From: Pedobacter ginsenosidimutans
Lineage (GTDB): Bacteria > Bacteroidota > Bacteroidia > Sphingobacteriales > Sphingobacteriaceae
Assembly (NCBI RefSeq): GCF_001442625.1
Contig: NZ_LMZQ01000002.1
Coordinates: 124,001-188,000, forward strand
Direction of reading: 5' to 3'
DNA: 64,000 bases
In this document: positions 52,287 through 61,240 of the stretch, one piece after another
Layout of the letters: every line of letters starts with the position of its first letter
How positions within the stretch are numbered: the first letter of the stretch is position 1
Made by a program: the position numbers and the translations under genes
Notes under the pieces: generated by a model
Told to the model about the DNA's origin: nothing
What the model saw: the letters and a program-made list of their open reading frames with translations, nothing else
Databases searched by the model: none

Positions 52287-53423
52287 ATGGAAAGTCAAAT
52301 TGTTAGATCTTTACAGCCAATTATCCTCAACCAGATTGGGAAGAATAAAGTAATCTTAATTTTTGGTACCAGGAGGGTAGGGAAAACTTGGCTGATAGAA
52401 AACATCATCAAAGATGCCAGTATCGATCATCTCTCTTTAAATGGAGAAGATCAGGATGTACAGATACTATTATCAACACGAACTGCGGCCAATTACAAAA
52501 GAGTATTGGGAAATGCCAAATTACTCATTATTGATGAGGCTCAGGTTATACCTGAAATTGGAAAGATACTAAAGTTACTGATCGATACTTTCAAAGAACT
52601 GACAATAATAGCAAGTGGATCCTCTACTTTTGATCTTTCGAACCAAACAGGGGAACCACTAACGGGAAGAAGTTTAACCTATTATCTTTATCCCATAGCA
52701 CAGGTTGAATTAGACAAGCAGGAAAATGCGCTGCAAACTGCACAAAATCTTGAAGAACGGTTAATTTTTGGTTCCTACCCAGAGTTATTCCATTTAAGTT
52801 CATTGGCTGAAAAAGCCCAATACTTAACAGAGTTGGTTAAATCATACCTGTTAAAAGACATTTTGATGTACGAAAACATCCAGAACAGCACAAAATTACT
52901 GGAGTTATTAAAACTTATCGCCTACCAGGTAGGCTCAGAAGTTTCTATAGATGAAATTTCGCGCACCTTGGGTATCAGTAAAAACACTGTAGACCGTTAC
53001 CTGGATTTACTTTCAAAGGTTTTCATCATCTATAAAGTTGGTGGGTATAGTAATAACTTACGTAAAGAAATTACAAAATCTTCAAAATGGTATTTCTATG
53101 ATAACGGGATCCGCAATGCAATAATTAATGATTTTAGGTTAATTGCGCTCCGGAACGACCAAGGGCTTTTATGGGAAAATTATTGTTTTAGCGAGCGTAT
53201 CAAAAAAATGGAATATGAACAGCAAAATGCCACCCATTACTTTTGGAGAACCTATGATCAGCAGGAAATCGACCTAATAGAAGTAAAAAACGGAGAAATT
53301 TTAGCTGCTGATTTTAAATGGGGTAATCAAAAAAAGAAAATACCTGGCTTTTTTGCCAAAAATTACCCTGAAGCCACATTTTCTATAATTAATAAAGAGA
53401 ATTATTTAGATTTTATATTATAA
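52287..53423 (+). CDS. AAA ATPase with DUF4143 domain
   Basis: 378 residues. Walker A GTRRVGKTW at about 27-35, Walker B LLIIDEAQ, and an Arg-rich sensor region lie in the N-terminal ATPase (about 1-200). A helix-turn-helix-like segment (ISRTLGISKNTVDRYLDLLS) and the DUF4143 nuclease-like fold (about 215-378, with YFWRTYDQQEIDLIEVKNGE) follow. The end resembles a PD-(D/E)xK core: E-I-D-L-I-E-V-K. The role is unknown; such genes spread widely by transfer. It has a homologous-looking base composition and no mobile marks. The next gene starts at the base after its stop. Confidence 0.9.
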   Translation: MESQIVRSLQPIILNQIGKNKVILIFGTRRVGKTWLIENIIKDASIDHLSLNGEDQDVQILLSTRTAANYKRVLGNAKLLIIDEAQVIPEIGKILKLLIDTFKELTIIASGSSTFDLSNQTGEPLTGRSLTYYLYPIAQVELDKQENALQTAQNLEERLIFGSYPELFHLSSLAEKAQYLTELVKSYLLKDILMYENIQNSTKLLELLKLIAYQVGSEVSIDEISRTLGISKNTVDRYLDLLSKVFIIYKVGGYSNNLRKEITKSSKWYFYDNGIRNAIINDFRLIALRNDQGLLWENYCFSERIKKMEYEQQNATHYFWRTYDQQEIDLIEVKNGEILAADFKWGNQKKKIPGFFAKNYPEATFSIINKENYLDFIL

Positions 53424-53645
53424 ATGTTAGACCCAACCTTATTGCTCGATTTAGTAAAAATGCAAATGCCTTATGGAAAATACAAAGGTTACCTGATCTG
53501 CAATATCCCCGAAAGTTATTTGCTTTGGTATAAGGACAAAGGCTTCCCCAAGGGTAAATTAGGCGATTTAATGGCTACTATGTTTGAGATCCGGGTAAAT
53601 GGATTAGAATATCTGTTAACGCCGTTGAAGAATCAAAATCGGTAG
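53424..53645 (+). CDS. DUF3820 family small protein
   Basis: 73 residues with the DUF3820 pattern MPYGKYKGYLICNIPESYLL, then WYKDKGFPKGKLGDLM. The family is small and uncharacterised (sometimes called putative quorum-sensing-regulated virulence factor). Its ATG follows the stop codon of the ATPase gene directly, so the two are a cotranscribed pair. No link in function is known. Confidence 0.88.
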   Translation: MLDPTLLLDLVKMQMPYGKYKGYLICNIPESYLLWYKDKGFPKGKLGDLMATMFEIRVNGLEYLLTPLKNQNR

Positions 53646-53751
53646 TTAAGAATGATAGGTTAATGCGAACATTTATTCCGGGCTATTGTCTTCCCGAACC
53701 AAAAAGTGATGGTGGCAGGTATAGAGGAATCGTAATGTCTTAGTAGGATCG

Positions 53752-53935
53752 CAGATTGCATTAAGATTCCCGCCTGCGCGGGAAAGACGACCTGTTTTGA
53801 ATAGATCTCTCCATTGCGCTGCGCTCCATCCGATAGCTATCGGATCGAGATGACGACTAATCTGTAAAAACCGCAGATCAAAATGGCTTTCGCAGAAAAA
53901 ATCTGCGTTGATCAGCTTAATCTGCGGGAAACAAA
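53752..53935. repeat. Repeat-rich gap before the FrnE-like gene
   Basis: Two classes of dispersed repeat lie side by side: a CCCGCCTGCGCGGG hairpin with TCTCTCCATTGCGCTGCGCTCC and GATCGAGATGACG (about 53770-53858), and a GCAGATCAAAATGGC...TTGATCAGCTTAATCTGCGG inverted repeat (about 53872-53931). The first is the CGTCATTTCGAG family. No gene is seen in 53646-53936. Confidence 0.65.
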
Positions 53936-53936
53936 T

Positions 53937-54653
53937 TTATATCTCACAACCATTCTCATCACAAACCGCATCATTATTTTTATTTAACGAGGTTATTGTG
54001 ACCTTGGGTTGAGCTTCTTTCCATTCGGTAAAACTTTGGGTAAGTGCATCGCTAAAAGCCTGAACAGGTTGAGCACCCGAAACCCCGTACTTGCGGTCCA
54101 TTACAAAATAAGGAACCCCTCTGATACCTAAATTCTGGCTTTCATAAATATCGTAACGGACAGCTTCAGCAAACTCATTTCCATTCAAAACTGATTCCGC
54201 CTCATCTTTATCCAAACCAATTTCCACAGCAAGATCAATCAAAACGCTTGTTTCGCCGATATTTTTACTATTTACGAAATGCGCTTCAAACAGTTTTTCT
54301 TCGGCTAAATCCTGAAGATTATGTTTTGCCGCCAAATGGATCAAACGATGAGCATTGAAGGTATTGGCAGGAATATTCGTATCAAAATCTATCTTCAAAC
54401 CAGCATTTGCAGCCATATCCACAACCTGTTTGGTCATTTGTTTAGCCTGCTCAATTGGCATTCCCTTACTCCGCGAAAGGTAATCGTACACCGATTCGTT
54501 ATTGGTATTGTGATACTCAGGATTGAGCTGATAGCTCTTCCAATCCACCTCAATTTCGTTTTTGAAGGGCAGTTTTTCTATCGCCTGCTCAAAATGTCTT
54601 TTCCCGATATAGCAAAACGGACACATTACGTCCGACCAGATTTCTACTTTCAT
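53937..54653 (-). CDS. DsbA family oxidoreductase (FrnE-like)
   Basis: 238 residues with the CPFC active site at residues 11-14 (SDVMCPFCYIGKRHFE) and a cis-Pro loop in VPYFVMDRKYGVSGAQP. The family is FrnE/2-hydroxychromene-isomerase-like DsbA. There is no signal peptide, so it is cytosolic; FrnE of Deinococcus acts in oxidative-stress tolerance. The C-terminus has a further Cys pair (VCDENGCEI). It stands alone. Confidence 0.92.
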   Translation of the reverse strand: MKVEIWSDVMCPFCYIGKRHFEQAIEKLPFKNEIEVDWKSYQLNPEYHNTNNESVYDYLSRSKGMPIEQAKQMTKQVVDMAANAGLKIDFDTNIPANTFNAHRLIHLAAKHNLQDLAEEKLFEAHFVNSKNIGETSVLIDLAVEIGLDKDEAESVLNGNEFAEAVRYDIYESQNLGIRGVPYFVMDRKYGVSGAQPVQAFSDALTQSFTEWKEAQPKVTITSLNKNNDAVCDENGCEI

Positions 54654-54701
54654 AACACAAAATTAAGGTGATTAAAGTTGGGTAAAGTAAGAGCAAAGTA
54701 A

Positions 54702-54731
54702 AAAGCCACTATCGTTTAGGGTAGTGGCTTT
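54702..54731. terminator. Hairpin upstream of the FrnE-like gene
   Basis: AAAGCCACTA and TAGTGGCTTT form a 10-bp stem with a GC-rich loop, followed by TCTCG. It lies in the 313-base gap between the FrnE-like and M14 genes, and is most likely a terminator for the M14 side, or a remnant. Confidence 0.55.
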
Positions 54732-54763
54732 CTCGTCTCAACAGAGTTTTTATCTCGAGATAT

Positions 54764-54844
54764 CGTCATTTCGACCGCAGTGGAGAAATCTTTGAGCTAT
54801 CTTAAAAGATTTCTCCATTTCGCTACGCTTCAGTCGAAATGACG
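54764..54844. repeat. Dispersed palindromic repeat (CGTCATTTCGAC type)
   Basis: Starts CGTCATTTCGACCGCAGTGG and ends TTCAGTCGAAATGACG, which are complementary over the outer bases, with AGAAATCTTTGAGC and AAGATTTCTCCATTTCGCTACG between. It is closely related to 14307-14390. The rest of 54654-54966 shows no gene. Confidence 0.8.
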
Positions 54845-54966
54845 CCCCTTATATTATTAGATTTTCAATAGCAGTCTGCTGAAGAAACAGCATAAATGCG
54901 TTTTTAAATCTTTTAAATACTTGTCCCGATTCTTCACAAATCTCAATATGACATGCCTAATTGTGA

Positions 54967-57663
54967 TTACTTATACAACTGGTTAAATATCAGCTTAAAT
55001 GTACCGTGTGTTTGTGCCCTGAAAGCAATTTCTGGTCCGAAAGCAAGCAGTTTTCCTTTACCAACCTTCGCTTCGAAGGCCGTTACACCATCTTGCAGGT
55101 AAGCCTGCCCCCAGGCCCAGCCACTGCGCAGCGGTGTCGCATTTTCGAACCACATTAAAGGTTTAATCTTTCCAGCCACAATGGCATCGCCTGTGAGCTT
55201 AAAAACGGGACTATTATCAAAGTATACATCAGCTTCCTTTTCCATGCCCCAGGTTGTTGGCAAAGTTGTATCTACACCAACATTTAAAACACTTCCCGGA
55301 ACATAATATTTTTCGGCGGGTAATCTCTTTTCCTCTCCGTTTACGATTTCAACCATTGCATTGCGAACAGGGAGATTTAAGTGATAAGCTAAATTGGTGC
55401 TACTGCCAATGGCTATAATATCCCCCCCTGCTTCCAAAAATTTCTTTAATTCAGGGATCGATTTGTCTGCAGTAATCCTTCCCAAACGGTTTCTAAACTC
55501 TTGAGGAACTTCTTCTGCTTTTGGTCCGAAAGATCTGTTTCCGAATCCTCCTCCTTGTACCGATGGTACGGCGCCACCCACAAAAACAATTACATCATAT
55601 TTAGATTTTAAGTTCCCGGCATCTATATCCTGCGGATAAATTACCGTTGCGTTATAATGGTATTGCTCCATTAAAAAGCGCACCCAGCCTGAAGCCATAG
55701 AGCCTCCGTAGGTATCCCAAAGGGCAATTCTTTTGGCAGAAATTTTAATTTTATCTTTTGGCGCAGCAGCACTTTTCAGTTTGATGTTTGCTTTTTCCAA
55801 TATTGATTTCCCCGCTGATGAAACATAAAAATCACCATTTTCAGTCGACCGGTAAACTTCAATTTTATTTTTCAATAAGTCGTTTACTGCGGTATAGGAA
55901 TCATTTTGTGCTGCACTTAATACATAATTTGATCCGTTAGGTACTTTATTATCCGGCTTTAATAGTTTTCCGTAAGGATTTTTCTCAAACGGGCCAGAAA
56001 AATCATCCATAATCCGATCAAATTTTACATCCATTAAATAAGCCAGGGTCCATCCGGCAGCGTCATATGGCGGAATTGGTGCACCTCCTTCATATTTAAA
56101 ATCATTTGGGTGATCTTGCGGTTCGAACATATCTAAAACATGCGGACGGAAAGCCTGATCTGTTTTTACGACATAACTTCCGGCAGGATAATTTTTCCCT
56201 GCAACGGCAAATGAAGCTGTTGCTTTTTGAACCACAATACCCGTTCTGATCAAAGCGTTTAAAAATTTAACAGCAGAGTTAAAATCCGGTTGATCGGCAC
56301 TTAAAATGTATCCGCGAGGATCTCTGTTCGCCGGAGCCTTCATCACAGTATCAAAGGCTTTTATACTGATCTGGCGTCTTGGGCCAAAATCGGCATCCCC
56401 GCCTGCTACCGCTGTATTTTTTTCACCTTTTGCCGCATTATTAATGGCTTCTATTTTTTTAGGAGAAAAAGACCAGGTATCTTTTTTACCACGCTCTATT
56501 GAATTTCTACCCATCTGGTAAATGTTGTACAACAATTCGTCGCGATAGCGTTGCGCATAATTTAAAACGGCATAGTTTAACGATACCGAATAGTCGATAG
56601 AGTTTTTAAAGTACCATTTCCTTGGGGTAATCGGGTTTGGCGAATCACCGTTCGGCAATAATCTCGAAGGAACTAAGGGAATTTCAGAAGGCGTAGGGTT
56701 CCCGATAATTTCGGTCAGGAGCCCAATCATATTATGAAAATAAGTGGTGGTTCTTAAACCCCCATTATACCAGGTAGAGTAAACTGATCCTCCACGTTGA
56801 GTATAACCTGGTTTGTTTTCTACATTCATGCGGTTGTGCATGGCCGCACCAACGGCATCTAAGCTGGTTAACAGCGTTGGGTCGAAAACATAATTGAAAG
56901 GATCGCGATAGGGTGGGCCTGCAACAACGGTTCCGGCCGGGCCAGCCTGATGGTGATTATACATAATCTGCGGAATCCATTCCACAAAAAGCTGGCGACC
57001 GATATTCTGCGTTTCTTTAAGGTTTAACATAAAGAAATCGCGGTTGTTATCATGGCCTGCATATTTTTCATACAAAACAGGCAAACCTGAGGTTGTTCTT
57101 TTCTTGGGGTCTTTCTCTCTCATGTACCAATTGCCCACCAGTTCTTGCCCATCAGGGTTGGCATGGGTAAACAAAATGATTACGTTATCCAAAATACGCA
57201 GGGTTTCAGGGTCTTTTCTGGAGGCAAACTCATAAGCAGTTTCGATCAGCTGATGCGCACCTACCACCTCATTAGCGTGCAAGCCACCATCTATCCAAAC
57301 TACTGCTTTACCTTCCTGAGCTAATGCTTTTGCCTGCTCAGCTGTAATTTCTGCATGTGCCAGCTGTTGCGAAATTTCCTTGTAACGGTCTAATTTCTTG
57401 AGGTTTTCTGGTGAAGACACGATCAACATATATTGACTTCTGCCTTCTTCGGTTTTGCCAATATCAACCAGTTTAATGCGGTCAGAACTTGCCGCGAGTT
57501 TCTTAAAATAAGCTTCTGTTTGGGTATAATTGGCCAATTGATAATCGTCGCCGATATCAAAACCAAAATGCGATTTTGGCGTTGGCACTTCCTGCGCCAG
57601 CACCACACAGCTATTTACCATTAAAAAAGCAAAGCAAAGCCTTTTAAAGTAGATTTTTATCAT
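54967..57663 (-). CDS. Secreted M14 family zinc carboxypeptidase
   Basis: 898 residues with a signal peptide (AFLMVNSCVVLAQE). The M14 domain (about 30-330) has the zinc motif GGLHANEVV (His129, Glu132) and a third His in the HNNRDFFMLNLKE region, with Glu in EIIGNPTPSE. The long C-terminal part (about 430-898) resembles the glutamine-amidotransferase-like and beta domains of the large Bacteroidota M14 proteins. It trims C-terminal residues from peptides outside the inner membrane; substrates are unknown. It is divergent from the metE riboswitch. Confidence 0.92.
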   Translation of the reverse strand: MIKIYFKRLCFAFLMVNSCVVLAQEVPTPKSHFGFDIGDDYQLANYTQTEAYFKKLAASSDRIKLVDIGKTEEGRSQYMLIVSSPENLKKLDRYKEISQQLAHAEITAEQAKALAQEGKAVVWIDGGLHANEVVGAHQLIETAYEFASRKDPETLRILDNVIILFTHANPDGQELVGNWYMREKDPKKRTTSGLPVLYEKYAGHDNNRDFFMLNLKETQNIGRQLFVEWIPQIMYNHHQAGPAGTVVAGPPYRDPFNYVFDPTLLTSLDAVGAAMHNRMNVENKPGYTQRGGSVYSTWYNGGLRTTTYFHNMIGLLTEIIGNPTPSEIPLVPSRLLPNGDSPNPITPRKWYFKNSIDYSVSLNYAVLNYAQRYRDELLYNIYQMGRNSIERGKKDTWSFSPKKIEAINNAAKGEKNTAVAGGDADFGPRRQISIKAFDTVMKAPANRDPRGYILSADQPDFNSAVKFLNALIRTGIVVQKATASFAVAGKNYPAGSYVVKTDQAFRPHVLDMFEPQDHPNDFKYEGGAPIPPYDAAGWTLAYLMDVKFDRIMDDFSGPFEKNPYGKLLKPDNKVPNGSNYVLSAAQNDSYTAVNDLLKNKIEVYRSTENGDFYVSSAGKSILEKANIKLKSAAAPKDKIKISAKRIALWDTYGGSMASGWVRFLMEQYHYNATVIYPQDIDAGNLKSKYDVIVFVGGAVPSVQGGGFGNRSFGPKAEEVPQEFRNRLGRITADKSIPELKKFLEAGGDIIAIGSSTNLAYHLNLPVRNAMVEIVNGEEKRLPAEKYYVPGSVLNVGVDTTLPTTWGMEKEADVYFDNSPVFKLTGDAIVAGKIKPLMWFENATPLRSGWAWGQAYLQDGVTAFEAKVGKGKLLAFGPEIAFRAQTHGTFKLIFNQLYK

Positions 57664-57728
57664 AATAAGGGTTTAGTTAGGTAATCAAATATAATAGAGA
57701 AAAGGCTCCAAAAATGGCTTGCTGTAAA

Positions 57729-57764
57729 TTTGTTACAAGTTTTAAATCCTAATCCATACATTTG
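57729..57764 (+). promoter_or_regulatory. Possible promoter of the metE riboswitch transcript
   Basis: TACATTTG at 57757-57764 matches TAnnTTTG; TTTG at 57729-57732 is a weak -33 with a 24-base gap. The predicted start is 30 bases before the riboswitch. Confidence 0.4.
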
Positions 57765-57797
57765 TCCTGATGTAAGTTCTTAACTTTATTTTTCATC

Positions 57798-57980
57798 AAC
57801 CGATACAGGTTCCCGGAATACAACCGGGATTAATAGGGAATCGTGTGCAAATCACGAGCTGTCGCGCAACTGTAAATTCTGTCTTTTATTAAAAAGACAA
57901 CGGTCTTATCATTCATGCCACTGTGCCGTTTACCGGGATGGGAAGGCGATAAGATCGGGAATAAGTCAGGAGACCTGCCT
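57798..57980 (+). ncRNA. Cobalamin (adenosylcobalamin) riboswitch
   Basis: The core of the class is present in order: ACAGGTTCCCGG at the 5' side, GGGAATCGTGTGCAAATCACG with the GGGAA bulge, AGCTGTCGCGCAACTGTAA, the B12 box GCCACTG (57917-57923), GGGAAGGCG and the 3' closing AGTCAGGAGACCTGCCT. The first and last segments pair as P1. It lies 210 bases upstream of metE on the same strand. When cobalamin is present, it should switch off metE, whose cobalamin-dependent counterpart MetH then suffices. Confidence 0.95.
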
Positions 57981-58190
57981 ATATTGAATTGACGGTGCTT
58001 TCGCGTTATAAAGTAATTGGTCAGGTCTGATTGTACACAATAAAATTAATCATTTTATATGCTTGCTTTAAGCTTTTTGCTGATGAGTAGGCTGTTTGTG
58101 CGCTAACCTTTCCTCTTTATTTTTAACAGAAACATTATAAAATATTGCTATGAGCTTTTAAACGATTTATTTACTTAATCTTTAAAAGAG
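57981..58190 (+). promoter_or_regulatory. Expression platform and leader between riboswitch and metE
   Basis: 210 bases without a gene. A GGTCAGGTCTGA (58019-58030) near the riboswitch can pair with the riboswitch 3' end and could act as an anti-terminator or sequester the start. No clear T-run terminator follows, so translational control is more likely than attenuation; this is inference. Confidence 0.4.
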
Positions 58191-60524
58191 ATGCTAACGC
58201 AAAATCTGGGCTATCCGCGAATAGGTAGCCAAAGGGAATTAAAGAAAATCTGCGAAAATTACTGGGCAGATAAAACTGGGTACAAAAATGTACTTCAGGT
58301 GGGAAAAAACATTCGCCACGAAAACTGGAACCTTCAAAAAGAAGCTGGAATTGATATCATTCCTTCGAATGACTTTTCTTTTTATGATCATGTACTCGAT
58401 CATTCTTTAACTTTTGGGGCCATCCCGAAAAGGTACAATGAAGTAATCCTAAAAAAAGGAAATTCAGAGCTTGATCTCTATTTTGCTATGGCAAGAGGTT
58501 ATCAAAAAGAAGGATTAGATGTGGTAGCAATGGAAATGACCAAATGGTTCGATACCAACTACCATTACATCGTTCCTGAGTTTTACAAAGACCAGCCTTT
58601 TAAACTTTTCTCTACCAAAATTATCGATGAGTTTTACGAGGCAAAACAATTGGGTATTACCACCAAGCCTGTTTTAATCGGCCCGGTATCTTACCTTTTA
58701 TTGGGAAAAGAAAAAGAAGCTGGTTTCGAAAAAATCGATCTGATCAAAAATCTTCTTCCGGTTTACATCGAGATATTATCACGTTTGGATGCTTTGGATG
58801 TAGAATATGTTCAGTTTGATGAGCCCTTTCTGACTTTAGACCTTACCGAAAAAGACAAAAAAGCTTATGAATATGCCTATAAAGAGATCAGAAAGGCTTT
58901 CCCAAGGCTAAAAATTGTTTTGGCTACCTATTTCGAAGGCTTGGGCAATAATTTAGCACTAACTACTTCATTGCCGGTAAATGTTTTACACGTCGATCTG
59001 GTACGTGCTGAAGGTCAATTGACGGAGGTTTTAGCTTCATTAAAGGAAGATACCATCCTTTCGTTAGGTTTGGTAGACGGAAGAAACATCTGGAAAAATG
59101 ATTTCGAGAAATCTGTTTCCATCATTAATCAAGTGGTAGAAAAAAGAGGCCTGGATAAAGTGTGGATCGCTCCATCTTGTTCTCTAATCCACTCACCGGT
59201 TGATTTAGACAATGAAACCAATGAGCAAAACCTTTCGGCAGAAATTAAACAGTGGTTGGCTTATGCGAAACAAAAAATTGCGGAGGTAGCTACCTTAAAA
59301 AAACTGATCACCAACGAAAGCCCTGCATCTACCCTGCAAAAACTTGAGGAAAATAAGATCGCGATTGCTAACCGTAAAGTTTCTAAAATTATCCACAATC
59401 CTCAAGTTAAACAACGTGTTTTAGGATTAAAAGAGCAGGATGCAGCACGTTTAAGTCCGTTTTCGAGCAGAAAAATTAAACAACAGGAACTCAATCTGCC
59501 AAGTTACGCCACTACAACCATCGGATCGTTTCCGCAAACGGCAGAAGTAAGAAGCTGGAGAGCAAAGCTTAAAAATGGAACTTTTACCGTTGAAGAATAT
59601 GATGAGCTAATTGCGAAAGAAACCGCAAAAGCCGTAAACTGGCAGGAAGAAATCGATCTGGATGTTTTGGTTCATGGCGAATTTGAGCGTAACGATATGG
59701 TTGAATACTTCGGCGAGCAGCTTGATGGTTTTGCTTTCTCTAAAAATGGCTGGGTACAGAGTTATGGCTCACGCTGTGTAAAACCACCGATCATTTTTGG
59801 CGATGTTTCGCGCCCGAAACCCATGACTGTAAAGTGGACCGCCTACGCGCAGTCGCTTACTTCGAAATACATGAAGGGTATGCTAACAGGACCGGTAACC
59901 ATCTTACAATGGTCGTTTGTACGTAATGATCAACCACGATCAGAAACCTGTACTCAAATTGCCCTGGCAATCCGCGATGAGGTTTGCGATCTGGAAAATG
60001 CGGGCATAAAAATCATTCAGATTGATGAACCAGCCATTAGAGAAGGTTTACCATTACGCAAAGCTGATTGGCAAAACTATTTGAACTGGGCGGTTAAAGC
60101 CTTTAAAATTTCGGCCAGTGGTGTGAAAGACGACACGCAGATCCATACCCACATGTGCTACTCGGAGTTTAACGATATCATCCAAAACATTGCCGATATG
60201 GATGCCGACGTAATCACCATCGAAACCTCACGTTCGCAGATGGAATTATTAGATGCATTTGCTGATTTTAAATATCCAAACGAAATTGGCCCCGGTGTAT
60301 ACGATATTCACTCTCCAAGGGTTCCGAAGAGGGAAGAAATGGTTCAGTTGCTCAAGAAAGCAAAGGCTGTTATTCCTTCTGAGCAACTCTGGGTAAACCC
60401 TGATTGTGGTTTAAAAACCCGTGGATGGGACGAAACCAAAAAGGCCTTAATAGAAATGGTTGAAGCTGCGAAAGAAATGCGTAAAGCCGAAGAGGTACTT
60501 GCTGCAGATCTTCAGGTGAATTAA
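58191..60524 (+). CDS. metE: Cobalamin-independent methionine synthase
   Basis: Transfers a methyl group from 5-methyltetrahydropteroyl-tri-glutamate to homocysteine. 777 residues, normal length. The N-terminal half is MLTQNLGYPRIGSQRELKKI onward; the C-terminal half binds zinc through HTHMCYSEF (His654, Cys656) and Cys739 in NPDCGLKTR. Substrate-binding residues in the QIDEPA and GPVTILQWSF stretches are intact. Control by the cobalamin riboswitch upstream is expected. Confidence 0.98.
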   Translation: MLTQNLGYPRIGSQRELKKICENYWADKTGYKNVLQVGKNIRHENWNLQKEAGIDIIPSNDFSFYDHVLDHSLTFGAIPKRYNEVILKKGNSELDLYFAMARGYQKEGLDVVAMEMTKWFDTNYHYIVPEFYKDQPFKLFSTKIIDEFYEAKQLGITTKPVLIGPVSYLLLGKEKEAGFEKIDLIKNLLPVYIEILSRLDALDVEYVQFDEPFLTLDLTEKDKKAYEYAYKEIRKAFPRLKIVLATYFEGLGNNLALTTSLPVNVLHVDLVRAEGQLTEVLASLKEDTILSLGLVDGRNIWKNDFEKSVSIINQVVEKRGLDKVWIAPSCSLIHSPVDLDNETNEQNLSAEIKQWLAYAKQKIAEVATLKKLITNESPASTLQKLEENKIAIANRKVSKIIHNPQVKQRVLGLKEQDAARLSPFSSRKIKQQELNLPSYATTTIGSFPQTAEVRSWRAKLKNGTFTVEEYDELIAKETAKAVNWQEEIDLDVLVHGEFERNDMVEYFGEQLDGFAFSKNGWVQSYGSRCVKPPIIFGDVSRPKPMTVKWTAYAQSLTSKYMKGMLTGPVTILQWSFVRNDQPRSETCTQIALAIRDEVCDLENAGIKIIQIDEPAIREGLPLRKADWQNYLNWAVKAFKISASGVKDDTQIHTHMCYSEFNDIIQNIADMDADVITIETSRSQMELLDAFADFKYPNEIGPGVYDIHSPRVPKREEMVQLLKKAKAVIPSEQLWVNPDCGLKTRGWDETKKALIEMVEAAKEMRKAEEVLAADLQVN

Positions 60525-60570
60525 TTCTAATTTTGTCACACAGAAACCAATACTATTAAGTTAAGAATTC

Positions 60571-60635
60571 GATTGTCGAAGACCCTTATCGTGAAATAAC
60601 TAAAAAGACTGTCCTTCGGCAAGCTCAGGATGACA
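60571..60635. repeat. Dispersed repeat (TCGAAGACC/CTTCGGCAAGCTCAG type)
   Basis: GATTGTCGAAGACCC and GTCCTTCGGCAAGCTCAGG lie on opposite sides of a 30-base centre; the words match those at 16176-16233. It sits in the metE-thioesterase gap. Confidence 0.7.
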
Positions 60636-60723
60636 ACTTTTTAGTTATTTCGCCACTTAATTGCATTACTGAAAGCACATTTTTTTACATTTCAGTATCC
60701 ATTTCTCAAGGGCAAATCTTTTA

Positions 60724-60773
60724 CTTTGGCAATTTTCTACTAAAAACAACTAGAAAGTTGCCAAAGCTTTTTA
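60724..60773 (+). terminator. Long terminator or attenuator before the thioesterase gene
   Basis: CTTTGGCAATTTTCTA (60724-60739) and TAGAAAGTTGCCAAAG (60751-60766) form a 16-bp stem with one mismatch, followed by CTTTTTAC. It is 200 bases after metE but only about 20 bases before the thioesterase start at 60793. Confidence 0.8.
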
Positions 60774-60792
60774 CAGCACCTATATTTAACCC

Positions 60793-61179
60793 ATGACCCT
60801 AGAAGAAAGAATAGAAAATTCTAAAACCAGCATTTTTAAAGCCGTTTTCCCAAATACAACAAACCATTACGACACCCTTTTCGGCGGAACAGCCATGCAT
60901 TTAATGGACGAAGTTGCTTTTATTACTGCAACCCGCTTTAGTCGTCAGATTATGGTTACCGTAAGCAGCGACAGGATAGATTTTAAAAAACCAATTCCAG
61001 CAGGCACAATCGTAGAGCTTATCGGTAAGGTAAACCATGTGGGTAATACCAGTTTAAAGGTCAATGTAGAAATTTACATCGAGCAGATGTATGCCGAGGG
61101 TAGAGAATTGGCCGTTCATGGCGATTTTACTTTTGTGGCCATTGATGAAAATAAAAAGCCGGTTCAGGTAATTAAATAA
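60793..61179 (+). CDS. Acyl-CoA thioesterase (YciA-like hotdog fold)
   Basis: 128 residues, single hotdog domain of the YciA/acot type: FPNTTNHYDTLFGGTAMHLM, then VTVSSDRIDFKKPIPAGTIV. The Asn-His and Gly-Gly pair of the active site are present. It hydrolyses acyl-CoA; the chain length is unknown. The methyltransferase gene follows on the same strand after 60 bases. Confidence 0.93.
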   Translation: MTLEERIENSKTSIFKAVFPNTTNHYDTLFGGTAMHLMDEVAFITATRFSRQIMVTVSSDRIDFKKPIPAGTIVELIGKVNHVGNTSLKVNVEIYIEQMYAEGRELAVHGDFTFVAIDENKKPVQVIK

Positions 61180-61240
61180 TCTTATAAGCTTTGGCCAAAA
61201 AGACGTAAAAATCATAATGCCTAAATTTTTAAATTTGATT

